Shown here piece by piece: positions 45,023 through 52,522 of a DNA stretch of 53,826 bases (position 1 is the stretch's first letter; each line of letters begins with the position of its first letter). The stretch covers positions 1 to 53,826 of the forward strand of contig SYLG01000091.1 of the NCBI GenBank assembly GCA_005808665.1, given 5' to 3'. Position numbers and translations under genes: made by a program. The stretch is from Planctomycetia bacterium. GTDB taxonomy: Bacteria > Planctomycetota > Planctomycetia > Gemmatales > Gemmataceae. Below the pieces are notes generated by a model. That model saw nothing but the letters and a program-made list of their open reading frames with translations, was not told where the DNA came from and searched no databases.

Positions 45023-46999
45023 TCATTTTCCCCTGGATTTAGGCCAAACCTCGTCCAGGGTCATTTCCCATTGTCCCAATCCCACCTGGACCAAGGCAAG
45101 CCGTTTTCGTTGATCAATACGGCTGATTTGGCCTTGCTGCCCAAACTTGGGAATATCCACCCAATCGCCTATTTTCAATTGTGCCCTTGCCCAGGCGATT
45201 TTTTGACTTTGCTCCAACTCCCTTTGGGCTATCTCTTTGATAAGGCGGTCGTTTTCGTTGGCGGTTTCTTTGGCAAGGAACTCCTCCAAGTGGCTTGAAC
45301 CACCAACGGTTTCCAAACTGTTTGGCTGGTCAGGATCGAGTGGGGGAACAGGATTCGATGCCTTTTTCTGGCCTTTTTTACGGATTCCAAGGTAATACCT
45401 CGCCCGCATGATCAGGTTTTCAGGGAGGTTAAACCGGCGCGCAATTTTAAGCGCATTGCTTTTGCCCGGCCGGCCAAGGATCAATCGAAAAGTGGGGAGT
45501 AGGGTTTCGGGATCAAACTCAACCGCCGCATTGATCGCAACAGGGTTGCTTCTGGAATAGCGTTTCAGGTCCCCAAGGTGGGTGGTGACCATCGCAAGGC
45601 AATTTCGTTGACCCAGTTCATCCAAAATCGCCCGACCCATGGCGGCCCCTTCAGAGGGATCTGTTCCCGTTCCCAATTCATCCAACAGGACAAGCGCGCA
45701 TCGACCAATCCGGGGCAAAATCCAGCCTATCCTTGCAATATGGCTGCTAAAACTGCTAAGGGACTCCGTCAGATTTTGTTCCTCGCCTATATCCGCAAAA
45801 ATGCCATCCACCATGGGTATCGTCGATTCCCTGGCCGCCGGAATCGGAAGCCCGGAAAGAGCCATATAACACAACAAACCTGCGGTTTTCAAACTGGCCG
45901 TTTTTCCCCCGGTGTTAGGCCCGGTGATAATCATCAAACGGGCCGGTTGCCCCATTTGCAGGCTGATCGGCACTACCTCATTGGTCGCCTTGATGATTTC
46001 CGAACGCCCTTCGGAACTGGGGCAATTGGCCCCCCCTGTGGATTGATCCCCGCCGGATTGCAACTGCATTTCAATCAGCGGGTGCCTGGCATCCTTGAGT
46101 ACAAATAATCCCTTTTCGTTGATGTGCGGCCGAACCATTTTGAGATTTCGACCCCAACGGGCCTTGGCCAGGATCAGATCCAGTTTTGCCAGGATCCCCA
46201 TGGCGAATCCCAATGGCCCGGCAATCCTTGAAACCTCCGCACTCAGCCTTCGCAACACCCGAGCCACCTCTCTGGACTCTTCTTCACGGAGGATGCTTCG
46301 CTTGGTAGCAAGGCTTGCCACGGCGGTTGGTTCGATAAAAACGGTATCGCCGGTGGAACTCGACCGATGATGGACTCCCTGGATTTTATGGCGATGATTA
46401 AAAGAGACCGCCAATACCTGGTGTTCCCCAACAACCGATACTTGTTGGAAACGGAGGATGCGGCGGATTTCCGGATCCCTGAGCATCCGATTCAAAAGGG
46501 CCTTGACCTTTCCATCCACCTCCTGGATTTGACGCCGTACGGCCGCCAATTCCGGACTGGCCATATCCAGCACCTGACCTCTTTTGTCAATGGAACCATG
46601 AATGGATTTGGCGTGGGCTCCCAGGTCTTCCAGCGGTGCGAGGAATTCAATGAGCCTTAGGGAATCCCCCTCCAGCTTAACCTTAAAGCGATAGGTTTGG
46701 CCGGTACAATCCATGGTTCGGGCTATATCCAATAGCTCATCAATGGTTAATTGGGAACCCAGAACCGCCCGCCTTAAGGCAGGCCTTACATCCATCAGGT
46801 CCCCCAAATGAGGGGCAATGGATTGGGCCAATAACCCGGCCATTTCCTCCACCCGAAGCTGTTCCCGGGTAAGTTCCTTCAAATCAGGAAGGGGTTTCAA
46901 ATCCAGGGCCAGTTCCTTGGCCAGAAAACTGCGGCACTCCCGGGCAAGGTGTTCCCTGACTTGGTCAAATCCCACCAGGCTTATTGTCTTGGCATCCAT
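45023..46999 (-). CDS. mutS2: MutS2-type ATPase lacking the Smr domain
   Basis: About 658 residues, versus roughly 780 for typical MutS2. Residues 1-300 are the core/clamp region without a mismatch-recognition domain. The ATPase has Walker A GPNTGGKTASLKT, the ST box SLSSFSSHIARI, Walker B ALVLLDELGTGTDP and the switch His in VTTHLGDLK. A coiled coil follows, then a KOW-like end (IGDWVDIPKFGQQGQISRID), where the protein stops. The C-terminal Smr nuclease domain is absent. MutS2 suppresses recombination or rescues collided ribosomes; this form would need another nuclease. The ATG at 46999 is preferred to TTG 47005. Confidence 0.92.
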   Translation of the reverse strand: MDAKTISLVGFDQVREHLARECRSFLAKELALDLKPLPDLKELTREQLRVEEMAGLLAQSIAPHLGDLMDVRPALRRAVLGSQLTIDELLDIARTMDCTGQTYRFKVKLEGDSLRLIEFLAPLEDLGAHAKSIHGSIDKRGQVLDMASPELAAVRRQIQEVDGKVKALLNRMLRDPEIRRILRFQQVSVVGEHQVLAVSFNHRHKIQGVHHRSSSTGDTVFIEPTAVASLATKRSILREEESREVARVLRRLSAEVSRIAGPLGFAMGILAKLDLILAKARWGRNLKMVRPHINEKGLFVLKDARHPLIEMQLQSGGDQSTGGANCPSSEGRSEIIKATNEVVPISLQMGQPARLMIITGPNTGGKTASLKTAGLLCYMALSGLPIPAARESTIPMVDGIFADIGEEQNLTESLSSFSSHIARIGWILPRIGRCALVLLDELGTGTDPSEGAAMGRAILDELGQRNCLAMVTTHLGDLKRYSRSNPVAINAAVEFDPETLLPTFRLILGRPGKSNALKIARRFNLPENLIMRARYYLGIRKKGQKKASNPVPPLDPDQPNSLETVGGSSHLEEFLAKETANENDRLIKEIAQRELEQSQKIAWARAQLKIGDWVDIPKFGQQGQISRIDQRKRLALVQVGLGQWEMTLDEVWPKSRGK

Positions 47000-47078
47000 C
47001 CGCAATTGTTTCCCCGATTGATTGGGGAATTTTAGGCATTTTCCCCTGCACCACTAAGATCATCCCTGGAGGAATTTT

Positions 47079-48227
47079 GTGTCCAAAACTATCGTGGATG
47101 TGTTGGTTATAGGCGGAGGCGTAATCGGGCTTACTTCGGCTTGGTTTCTGGCAAAAAAAGGCCTTTCGGTTGCCGTTTTGGACATTGGTCCGTTGGGAAT
47201 GGGGGCGTCCTGGGCAGGGGCAGGTATCATACCCCCGGGAAATGCCTCCCTGGCCGAGGCCCCCAACGATAAACTCCGGGCCCGGGGTTCATTCCTTCAC
47301 CCAGGCCTCCATCAGGAGTTGCTTGACCAAACCTCGATCGACAACGGCTATCGGGTTTCAGGGGGGTTGGAGGTGTTTCCAGGCGAATCATTTCCCGAAC
47401 CGGGCCGGATTACAGGATGGACTCAGGAAGAAATTCCTTTTGAAATTGTGGACAATTTTGACCAACTGGATTGGCCAGGCTTGAACCTGGCCCGGCTGAA
47501 AAAGGCCGTGCGATTTCCAACCATGGCTCAGGTCCGAAATCCCCGCCACCTCCAGGCTTTGGTCAAAGCAAATGCGCAAAAGGGAGTTCAACTTTTCCCC
47601 AACACCACTATCTCCCAATGGGATTCCAAAGGCGACCGCATCCTTAAAGCCCATGACAAACAGGGAAACAGCTACCACCCCGGAAAGGTCCTTTTCGCCT
47701 CAGGAGCCTGGACCCGATTAGCCGATCCTTCCCTCCTGGGTCTGGATCCCATGATCCAACCCGTTCGCGGTCAAATGGCCCAGTTTTTTTGTCCCGAGTC
47801 ATCGGTTTGGCCGATTATTGAAGCGGGAAAACGCTACCTCGTTCCCCGTGGGGATGGCGTTTTGTTGGTTGGAAGCACCGAGGAATTTGTGGGGTTTGAC
47901 ACTTCGGTGACTCCCCAGGGACAACAGGAACTCATTGCCTTCGCCAGGGACTTGATCCCAGCCCTTTGCAATAAGGAACCTCAGAAATCCTGGGCGGGCC
48001 TTCGTCCCTTTGCTGATCGGGGCACCCCCCTGATTGGCCCCCTGCCCGGCCGCTCCAATGCCTACATGAACGCAGGTCATTTTCGCTGGGGATTCCAGTT
48101 TTCCCCCGCAGCAGCAGAAATCACCTGTGCCCAAATCCTTGGCCAACCATTGGCTTGGATCCCCTTGAACAGTTTTGACCCCGCCAACCCGCCCGTCAAA
48201 CAGGTATCCCAACTTTTCCTGTCCTGA
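47079..48227 (+). CDS. thiO: glycine oxidase-like FAD-dependent amine oxidase (ThiO)
   Basis: About 382 residues. A near-perfect ribosome site (GGAGGA) fixes the GTG start. The FAD motif VIGGGVIGLTSAWFLAKKG opens the protein, followed by MGASWAGAGIIPPG, typical of ThiO, and near the C-terminus WAGLRPFADRGTPLIGPLPG and NAGHFRWGFQFSPAAAE, the flavin-contact region of DAO-family oxidases. ThiO oxidises glycine to iminoglycine for thiazole formation in thiamine synthesis. No other thi gene is present here, so another D-amino-acid-type substrate is possible. Confidence 0.83.
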   Translation: MSKTIVDVLVIGGGVIGLTSAWFLAKKGLSVAVLDIGPLGMGASWAGAGIIPPGNASLAEAPNDKLRARGSFLHPGLHQELLDQTSIDNGYRVSGGLEVFPGESFPEPGRITGWTQEEIPFEIVDNFDQLDWPGLNLARLKKAVRFPTMAQVRNPRHLQALVKANAQKGVQLFPNTTISQWDSKGDRILKAHDKQGNSYHPGKVLFASGAWTRLADPSLLGLDPMIQPVRGQMAQFFCPESSVWPIIEAGKRYLVPRGDGVLLVGSTEEFVGFDTSVTPQGQQELIAFARDLIPALCNKEPQKSWAGLRPFADRGTPLIGPLPGRSNAYMNAGHFRWGFQFSPAAAEITCAQILGQPLAWIPLNSFDPANPPVKQVSQLFLS

Positions 48228-48251
48228 ATCCAACCGACCGGAGCCTCCCTC

Positions 48252-49559
48252 ATGAAATCCCCCTGGTTTTGTTTGGTGGGGGTTTTTGCCCTTACCCGGT
48301 GCCTGTTCCCAGCGGATGCTCTGACCCGCCTCGAAGAAAACCACTTGAAGGCGGTCCGGGCAGGGATTCAATCCCTTGCCAAAATGCGCAAAGATTTACC
48401 CCGGACCGGCCCCTACCAGGAATATCGGGCCAACCTTCATGTTCATTCGGCCTTTTCCCATGATAGCCGGGGAACGATCGAAGAGATTGTTGCCGCCGCC
48501 AAACGGGCCGGAACAGACATCCTTTTATTCACAGAACACCCCGCGCCCCATTACGATTTTTTCAAAAACGGGCACCAGGGAACCCGCGATCAGGTTTTGC
48601 TGATTCCCGGTGCCGAGATGAATGGCTTGTTGGTTTACCCAAACGAAAGCGTTTCTGGTGCCAACGGTTTGTCTACCACGGAGGTGTCCACCCTGGTGCA
48701 AAGAAAAGGTGGGCTAACTTTTCTATCCCATCTTGAGGAGCGGATGAACCTGGAGGTACCTGATCTTACCGGGGTCGAGATTTATAACATCCATGCCCTT
48801 TTCAAAGAACAAAAAAAATTGGTCTCCACCCTAAAAAACCCATTATGGCTGGCCAAAACCGGGCCGTTGATCAACCACTATCCCCAGGAAGCCTATTCTG
48901 CCCTTCACGAATACCCCGCCAATTACCTGGCAAGGTGGGATGAGCTTTGCCAACGCCGACCCCATACAGGCGTATCCGCCAATGATGCCCATCAAAATAT
49001 TGGCCTTAAAATCAGGATTACCGAGGGCAACAAGGCTCAGATAGAATCTGCCCTTGGGGAAAAATTGTTGGAGGTCAACGCTGCGTTATTGAGTGCCTTT
49101 CTTTCATTGCCCAAGGAAACAAAACCAGGTACGGAGGTCTTCCGCATGCAGTTGGATGGATACGAATACGCACTCAGGCACGCTGCCACGCATCTGCTCA
49201 TGAAAAACAAAAGCCGGGAGGAGACTTGGGATGCGTTGATAAAAGGCCGGGCTTTTGTCGCCTTTGATTGGATGGCCGATTCCCGCGGTTTTGATCTTTG
49301 CCTGGAACAAGGGAATAAAAGAGGGGAAATGGGCGAAAAAATGGCCTGGAAAGAGGGAATTATCCTCTCGGGAAAGGCTCCCCTGAAAGGGACCTGGAAG
49401 GTGATGCAAAATGGGAAACAGGTGAAGGAAACGATCGGTTCGGACCTCCGTTTCCCAATCACCCAACCGGGGGTGTATCGGGTGGAAGTGTGGCTTTCTA
49501 TTGCCGGAGAAAACCGGGTTTGGATCCTTTCCAATCCCCTCTATGTGGCAAATCCATAA
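48252..49559 (+). CDS. exported PHP-domain metal-dependent phosphoesterase-like protein
   Basis: About 435 residues with GGAG upstream of the ATG. A signal peptide covers residues 1-23. The PHP domain begins with NLHVHSAFSHDSRG (His63, His65, His70, Asp71), then LFTEHPAP and IPGAEMNG, and near the end of the domain GVSANDAHQNIG; these are the metal ligands of the family. The C-terminal 120 residues are beta-rich (WKVMQNGKQVKETIGS), perhaps an Ig-like domain. PHP proteins of this type hydrolyse phosphoesters; the substrate is unknown. It is 24 bp after thiO. The repeat island starts directly after its stop. Confidence 0.85.
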   Translation: MKSPWFCLVGVFALTRCLFPADALTRLEENHLKAVRAGIQSLAKMRKDLPRTGPYQEYRANLHVHSAFSHDSRGTIEEIVAAAKRAGTDILLFTEHPAPHYDFFKNGHQGTRDQVLLIPGAEMNGLLVYPNESVSGANGLSTTEVSTLVQRKGGLTFLSHLEERMNLEVPDLTGVEIYNIHALFKEQKKLVSTLKNPLWLAKTGPLINHYPQEAYSALHEYPANYLARWDELCQRRPHTGVSANDAHQNIGLKIRITEGNKAQIESALGEKLLEVNAALLSAFLSLPKETKPGTEVFRMQLDGYEYALRHAATHLLMKNKSREETWDALIKGRAFVAFDWMADSRGFDLCLEQGNKRGEMGEKMAWKEGIILSGKAPLKGTWKVMQNGKQVKETIGSDLRFPITQPGVYRVEVWLSIAGENRVWILSNPLYVANP

Positions 49560-49560
49560 A

Positions 49561-49577
49561 CCAAGTTACGCAGTTGG
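49561..49577 (+). repeat. 17-bp dispersed repeat, copy 2
   Basis: This is an exact copy of ccaagttacgcagttgg found inverted at 118-134. It begins one base after the TAA of the PHP-domain gene and marks the left border of the repeat island. Confidence 0.6.
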
Positions 49578-49643
49578 GACCATGAAATACCGGGGTTTTC
49601 CCAGGGAAAAAGTTAAGTCCTCCTTAAAAAGTCGGGACAACAA

Positions 49644-49702
49644 ATCCCCACTTTGGAGGGGTGCGCGTCAACCGAAGCCAATTTCACCAACCCTCTTCGC
49701 TT
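49644..49702 (+). repeat. 61-bp family repeat, copy A1
   Basis: This diverged copy of the unit has the core tgcgcgtcaaccgaagcc followed by aatttcacca and cttcgctt. It abuts the left end of the short element at 49703. Confidence 0.7.
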
Positions 49703-49834
49703 ATTCCCCTCTAGGGAGGGGTGCCCGTCAGGGCGGGGTGGTTCGTAAGGTGTGCCACCCCGTCTTCCCCATTTTGTGTTTCAAAAGGCACCACCCCGTC
49801 AGGCTTCGCCTGCCACCCCTCCCCAGAGGGGAAT
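49703..49834. mobile_element. internally deleted DUF559-linked element, copy B1 (MITE-like)
   Basis: 132 bp. The left end (attcccctctagggaggggtg, then cccgtcaggg and cggggtggt) and the right end (accaccccgtcaggcttcg through gaggggaat) are the same as the ends of the nuclease-bearing element at 49979-50443. Between them remain short edges of the same interior: a segment like the nuclease gene's 3' end (cttccccat) joined to one like its upstream region (ttttgtgttt). About 330 bp of gene are missing. Confidence 0.75.
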
Positions 49835-49859
49835 TCAATACAAAGGATTAACCCTGATT

Positions 49860-49980
49860 CCACTCCCTTGAAGGAGTGCGCGTCAACCGAAGCCAATTTC
49901 ACCAGCCTTCTTCGCTTATTCCCCTCCCTTGAAGGAGTGCGCGTCAACCGAAGCCAATTTCACCAGCCGTTTTCGCTGAT
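49860..49980 (+). repeat. tandem pair of 61-bp repeats, A2 and A3
   Basis: Two head-to-tail copies are offset by exactly 61 bp (gaaggagtgcgcgtcaaccg at 49870 and 49931) and differ mainly in the last 15 bp. A3 runs into the left end of the nuclease element. The minus-strand reading of A3 supplies the last codons of the nuclease frame. Confidence 0.85.
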
Positions 49981-50353
49981 TCCCCTCCCTTGGAGGTGTG
50001 CCCGTCAGGGCGGGGTGGTTCTTCAAAAGGGCCACCAGGCCTTCCCCATCCTGCAAAATATCTTTAACGGCTATACGGATCACCACCAGCCCTAACCCAT
50101 TCAGGTAGGTATCCCGATTTGCGTCGTCCTTTACCCGCCCGTCGTGCGAGGCACCATCGGCTTCGATCACAACTCCTTTTTCTGCGCAGAAAAAATCCAC
50201 AATGAAATTGCCAATGATTTTCTGCCGATCAAAATCCAAGCCGTTGAGTTTTTTCTGTTTGAGCTGATTCCACAACAAAGCCTCGTGCAGCATCCCGGCC
50301 TTGCGAAGCTCCCAGGCGTGTTCTTTCAATCCAGGGTTGAAGGGCAAGGACAT
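49916..50353 (-). CDS. DUF559 (Vsr/PD-(D/E)XK-like) endonuclease-domain protein
   Basis: About 145 residues. The ATG at 50353 has AAAGG close upstream. Residues 5-110 form a DUF559 domain: helical start (LKEHAWELRKAGMLHEALLW), QKIIGNFIVDFFCAEKGVVI with Asp in the VDF strand, then EADGASHDGR with the E-x-D of the PD-(D/E)XK fold, and a final strand GLVVIRIAVKDIL. It is probably a small DNA nuclease. The last 33 residues (KNHPALTGTPPREGN onward) are read from the element's left terminal repeat and the neighbouring 61-bp repeat. The gene lies inside its own inverted repeats and is flanked by deleted copies, which suggests it moves or maintains the family. Confidence 0.85.
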   Translation of the reverse strand: MSLPFNPGLKEHAWELRKAGMLHEALLWNQLKQKKLNGLDFDRQKIIGNFIVDFFCAEKGVVIEADGASHDGRVKDDANRDTYLNGLGLVVIRIAVKDILQDGEGLVALLKNHPALTGTPPREGNQRKRLVKLASVDAHSFKGGE

Positions 50354-50443
50354 GTAGCCTTTTGTGTTTCTCCTGGGACCGCTGGACTTGCCCACATCAC
50401 CACCCCGTCAGGCTTCGCCTGCCACCCCTCCCCAGAGGGGAAT
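49979..50443. mobile_element. complete DUF559-bearing element with terminal inverted repeats
   Basis: 465 bp. The left terminal repeat (49979-50019) and right terminal repeat (50399-50443, inverted) align as ATTCCCCTC, a GGAGG-containing arm, an internal hairpin (cccgtcaggg left; caggcgaagcctg right) and CGGGGTGGT. Each end is itself palindromic, as in REP elements. The only gene inside is the DUF559 nuclease. No IS200/IS605-type transposase is present. Mobility is inferred from the internally deleted copies at 49703 and 50597. Confidence 0.65.
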
Positions 50444-50450
50444 TAATAAC

Positions 50451-50486
50451 TCAGGCTTCGCCTGCCACCCCTCCCCAGAGGGGAAT
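50451..50486. repeat. solo right end of the DUF559-linked element
   Basis: 36 bp identical to the last part of the complete element's right terminal repeat (caggcttcgcctgccacccc through gaggggaat), located 8 bp after it in the same orientation. It could come from tandem duplication or an abortive insertion. Confidence 0.75.
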
Positions 50487-50596
50487 TCAATACCCCAGCC
50501 TACGCCATTCGGACCTTGTAAACCCGGTTTTCCTGAATGAAATCAAATCGTCCCTCAAAAATCGGGACTACAAATCCCCTCAAGAAATTAGCCATT

Positions 50597-50731
50597 ATTC
50601 CCCTCCTTTGGAGGGGTGCCCGTCAGGGCGGGGTGGTTCGTAAGGTGTGCCACCCCGTCTTCCCCATTTTGTGTTTCTCAAAAGGCACCACCCCGTCAGG
50701 CTTCGCCTGCCAAACCTCCCCAGAGGGGAAT
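50597..50731. mobile_element. internally deleted DUF559-linked element, copy B2 (MITE-like)
   Basis: 135 bp, nearly identical to copy B1 (two extra bases after ttttgtgttt and a few substitutions such as ccaaacc for ccacccc) and with the same ends as the complete element. It lies on the opposite side of the nuclease gene, in the same orientation. Confidence 0.75.
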
Positions 50732-50756
50732 TCAATACAAAGGATTAACCCTGATT

Positions 50757-50844
50757 CCACTCCCTTGAAGGAGTGCGCGTCAACCGAAGCCAATTTCACC
50801 AGCCTTCTTCGCTTATTCCCCTCCCTTGAAGGAGTGCGCGTCAA
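50757..50844 (+). repeat. 61-bp repeat A4 followed by truncated/hybrid copy A5
   Basis: A4 is identical to A2 over its core. A5 starts 61 bp later and switches after gcgcgtcaa to aaggcgggatggtt, which resembles the element's left terminal repeat (cagggcggggtggtt). A5 ends 23 bp from the holB stop. Together, 49715-49947 and 50610-50844 are a direct duplication of about 233 bp. Confidence 0.8.
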
Positions 50845-50867
50845 GGCGGGATGGTTCTTCTTGATCC

Positions 50868-51881
50868 TTACACCTCGGCCAATTGATGCAATTCCTCCGC
50901 AAACCACGCCATCCCAAGAGCAAGAGGAATGTATCGTTCGATCTGTTCGCCGGATTTTTCCAAGGTTTCCAAAAGTCGGAGGATCTTCGGTCTGGAAAGG
51001 GCTGGTTGAACCTCTTTCACCCAAGGAGGATGGGAATCCTCCAACGGATCACCCGGGAGCTTTGGTCCCAGGAAGTGGGAGCCTGTGCGGGAAAGGGCCC
51101 GGAGAAAATCGAGAAGCAAGGGCCTTTGCAAGGCGCCGGTATTCCCGGCCGATTCGGCCAGGTGGATCAAATCCTCCGCCAAGGTTGCATCAAGCTTTAC
51201 TTGCCTTGCGAGCAAACGGAATACCCTATCCACGAGTGCCCAGAACGGAGCGGTAGTCATGGCCCTGGCACTGGCAATGCTCCCCCCGGACGCCCATTTG
51301 GCCCATTTCCATTCGGGAGCAAAACGCAAAGCATCGCCTGAAATTCGGTCCATTTCTTCCGGAGACAAGGGCCCAAACGGGATTTGTTGACACCGGGACA
51401 AAATGGTTTGAAGCTGTTTTTCAGGGCGTTCCCCAATCAGGAAAACCACCATGCCTGGAGGCGGTTCCTCCAGGGTTTTGAGAAAACTGTTGGCGGATTC
51501 CGGATTCAAAAAATCGGCATCGTCGAGGATGGCAACCTTTTTTTGGGAAACCATTGGTTTGAGATAAAACAAATGACGGAATTCGTTCATTAATTTTACG
51601 GGAAATTCGCTTTTGTCCTCGGGTTTGGCAACAGTCAGGAGGTCAGGGTGGGAGTCCCTTTCGCAAAGGGCACAGGATTCACAGTCCCCACAAAGTCCCA
51701 ATTCCGGTTTGGCAGCATGTTTCAAACACAATAGAGAGGCACAAAATGTTTTTGCCAACCGTCTTTTTCCCACCCCCGCCGGGCCGGTAAAAAGGTAGGC
51801 CTGACCCAGCCTTCCTTTTTTGAGGAGCCTTTCGAATCCCTGTTTCTGGCTTTCATGGCCAATCAGGCCTTGCCAATTCAT
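50868..51881 (-). CDS. holB: DNA polymerase III subunit delta'
   Basis: About 337 residues. The ATG overlaps the tmk TGA (ATGA). The AAA+ domain opens with GQAYLFTGPAGVGKRRLAKT, has a four-Cys zinc module (CGDCESCALC), the Walker B-like VAILDDADFLNPESANSFLKTLEEPP and the arginine-finger SRCQ motif, all typical of clamp-loader delta'/DnaX proteins. It is shorter than DnaX and has no tau extension, so delta' is the better call. It helps load the sliding clamp. The order lipA-tmk-holB is a coupled run. Its stop lies 23 bp from the repeat island. Confidence 0.9.
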   Translation of the reverse strand: MNWQGLIGHESQKQGFERLLKKGRLGQAYLFTGPAGVGKRRLAKTFCASLLCLKHAAKPELGLCGDCESCALCERDSHPDLLTVAKPEDKSEFPVKLMNEFRHLFYLKPMVSQKKVAILDDADFLNPESANSFLKTLEEPPPGMVVFLIGERPEKQLQTILSRCQQIPFGPLSPEEMDRISGDALRFAPEWKWAKWASGGSIASARAMTTAPFWALVDRVFRLLARQVKLDATLAEDLIHLAESAGNTGALQRPLLLDFLRALSRTGSHFLGPKLPGDPLEDSHPPWVKEVQPALSRPKILRLLETLEKSGEQIERYIPLALGMAWFAEELHQLAEV

Positions 51882-52522
51882 GACAATATCCCCAAGTGGG
51901 CTTTCACCCGATCAAGAATTTTCTTGTGTAAAGGGAGGGGATCTTCCCGGGCATCCAAAACCAGGATGTTTCGCTTTGGCTTTTGAGCTTCGGTTAAAAA
52001 TCCATTCCGGACCGCATCATGAAAGGTTCGAGGTAGGCGCTCCATGTGATCCTCCGGTCGTACCCGGCGGGTAGAAGCTGTGTTGGTATCAAGGTCCAAA
52101 AGGAAACAAAGGGAGGGCTCCATTCCTGAGGTGGCCAGGTTGCTGGCAAGGTCCAGCTCGGCAAGGTTTAATCCCCCCGCATGACCCTGATAAACGAAGG
52201 TGGAAAGGGTGTAGCGATCGGTAAGAACAATTTCTCCCCTTTGGAGCGCGGGCCGGATCTGCTCCGAAACCAACTGGGCCCGACTCGCAAAAAACAGGAG
52301 GGCTTCCGCCCGTAGGTCAATAGCAACCGGTCGGTCCAGCAACAAGGAACGCAGGCGGTCCCCCAAGGGAGTTCCCCCTGGGTCGCGGACCTTGGTCACC
52401 TTTCGCCCCAATCCCTCGAGGGCAGTGGTCAAGAGTTGGATTTGGGTGGTTTTGCCCGCTCCATCTCCCCCTTCAATGGAAAGGAATCGCAAGCAATCCG
52501 GATCAGGGGAGGGAAAATTCAA
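51878..52522 (-). CDS. tmk: thymidylate kinase
   Basis: About 214 residues from a TTG whose last two bases begin the lipA TGA stop, so expression is probably coupled to lipA; no better start is near. It has the P-loop FLSIEGGDGAGKTTQ, the DR-x motif in VLTDRYTLSTFVYQG and a substrate loop DPGGTPLGDRLRSLLL (usually EPGGT). It phosphorylates dTMP to dTDP in the cytosol. The LID segment carries STRRVRPEDHMER. The length is standard. Confidence 0.94.
   Translation of the reverse strand: MNFPSPDPDCLRFLSIEGGDGAGKTTQIQLLTTALEGLGRKVTKVRDPGGTPLGDRLRSLLLDRPVAIDLRAEALLFFASRAQLVSEQIRPALQRGEIVLTDRYTLSTFVYQGHAGGLNLAELDLASNLATSGMEPSLCFLLDLDTNTASTRRVRPEDHMERLPRTFHDAVRNGFLTEAQKPKRNILVLDAREDPLPLHKKILDRVKAHLGILS

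Noticed and set aside
44983-45025. Bidirectional terminator between the ABC-F gene and mutS2
   Set aside because: TGAACCC/GGGTTCA pair over only 7 bp with a long loop and overlap the mutS2 stop; T-runs are only four long.
49860-50844. CRISPR array
   Set aside because: The repeated units are directly adjacent at 61 bp without unique spacers, and there are no cas genes.
50537-51256. 239-residue plus-strand frame across the repeats and antisense to holB
   Set aside because: Its N-terminal half is translated repeat DNA and the rest is the shadow of holB.
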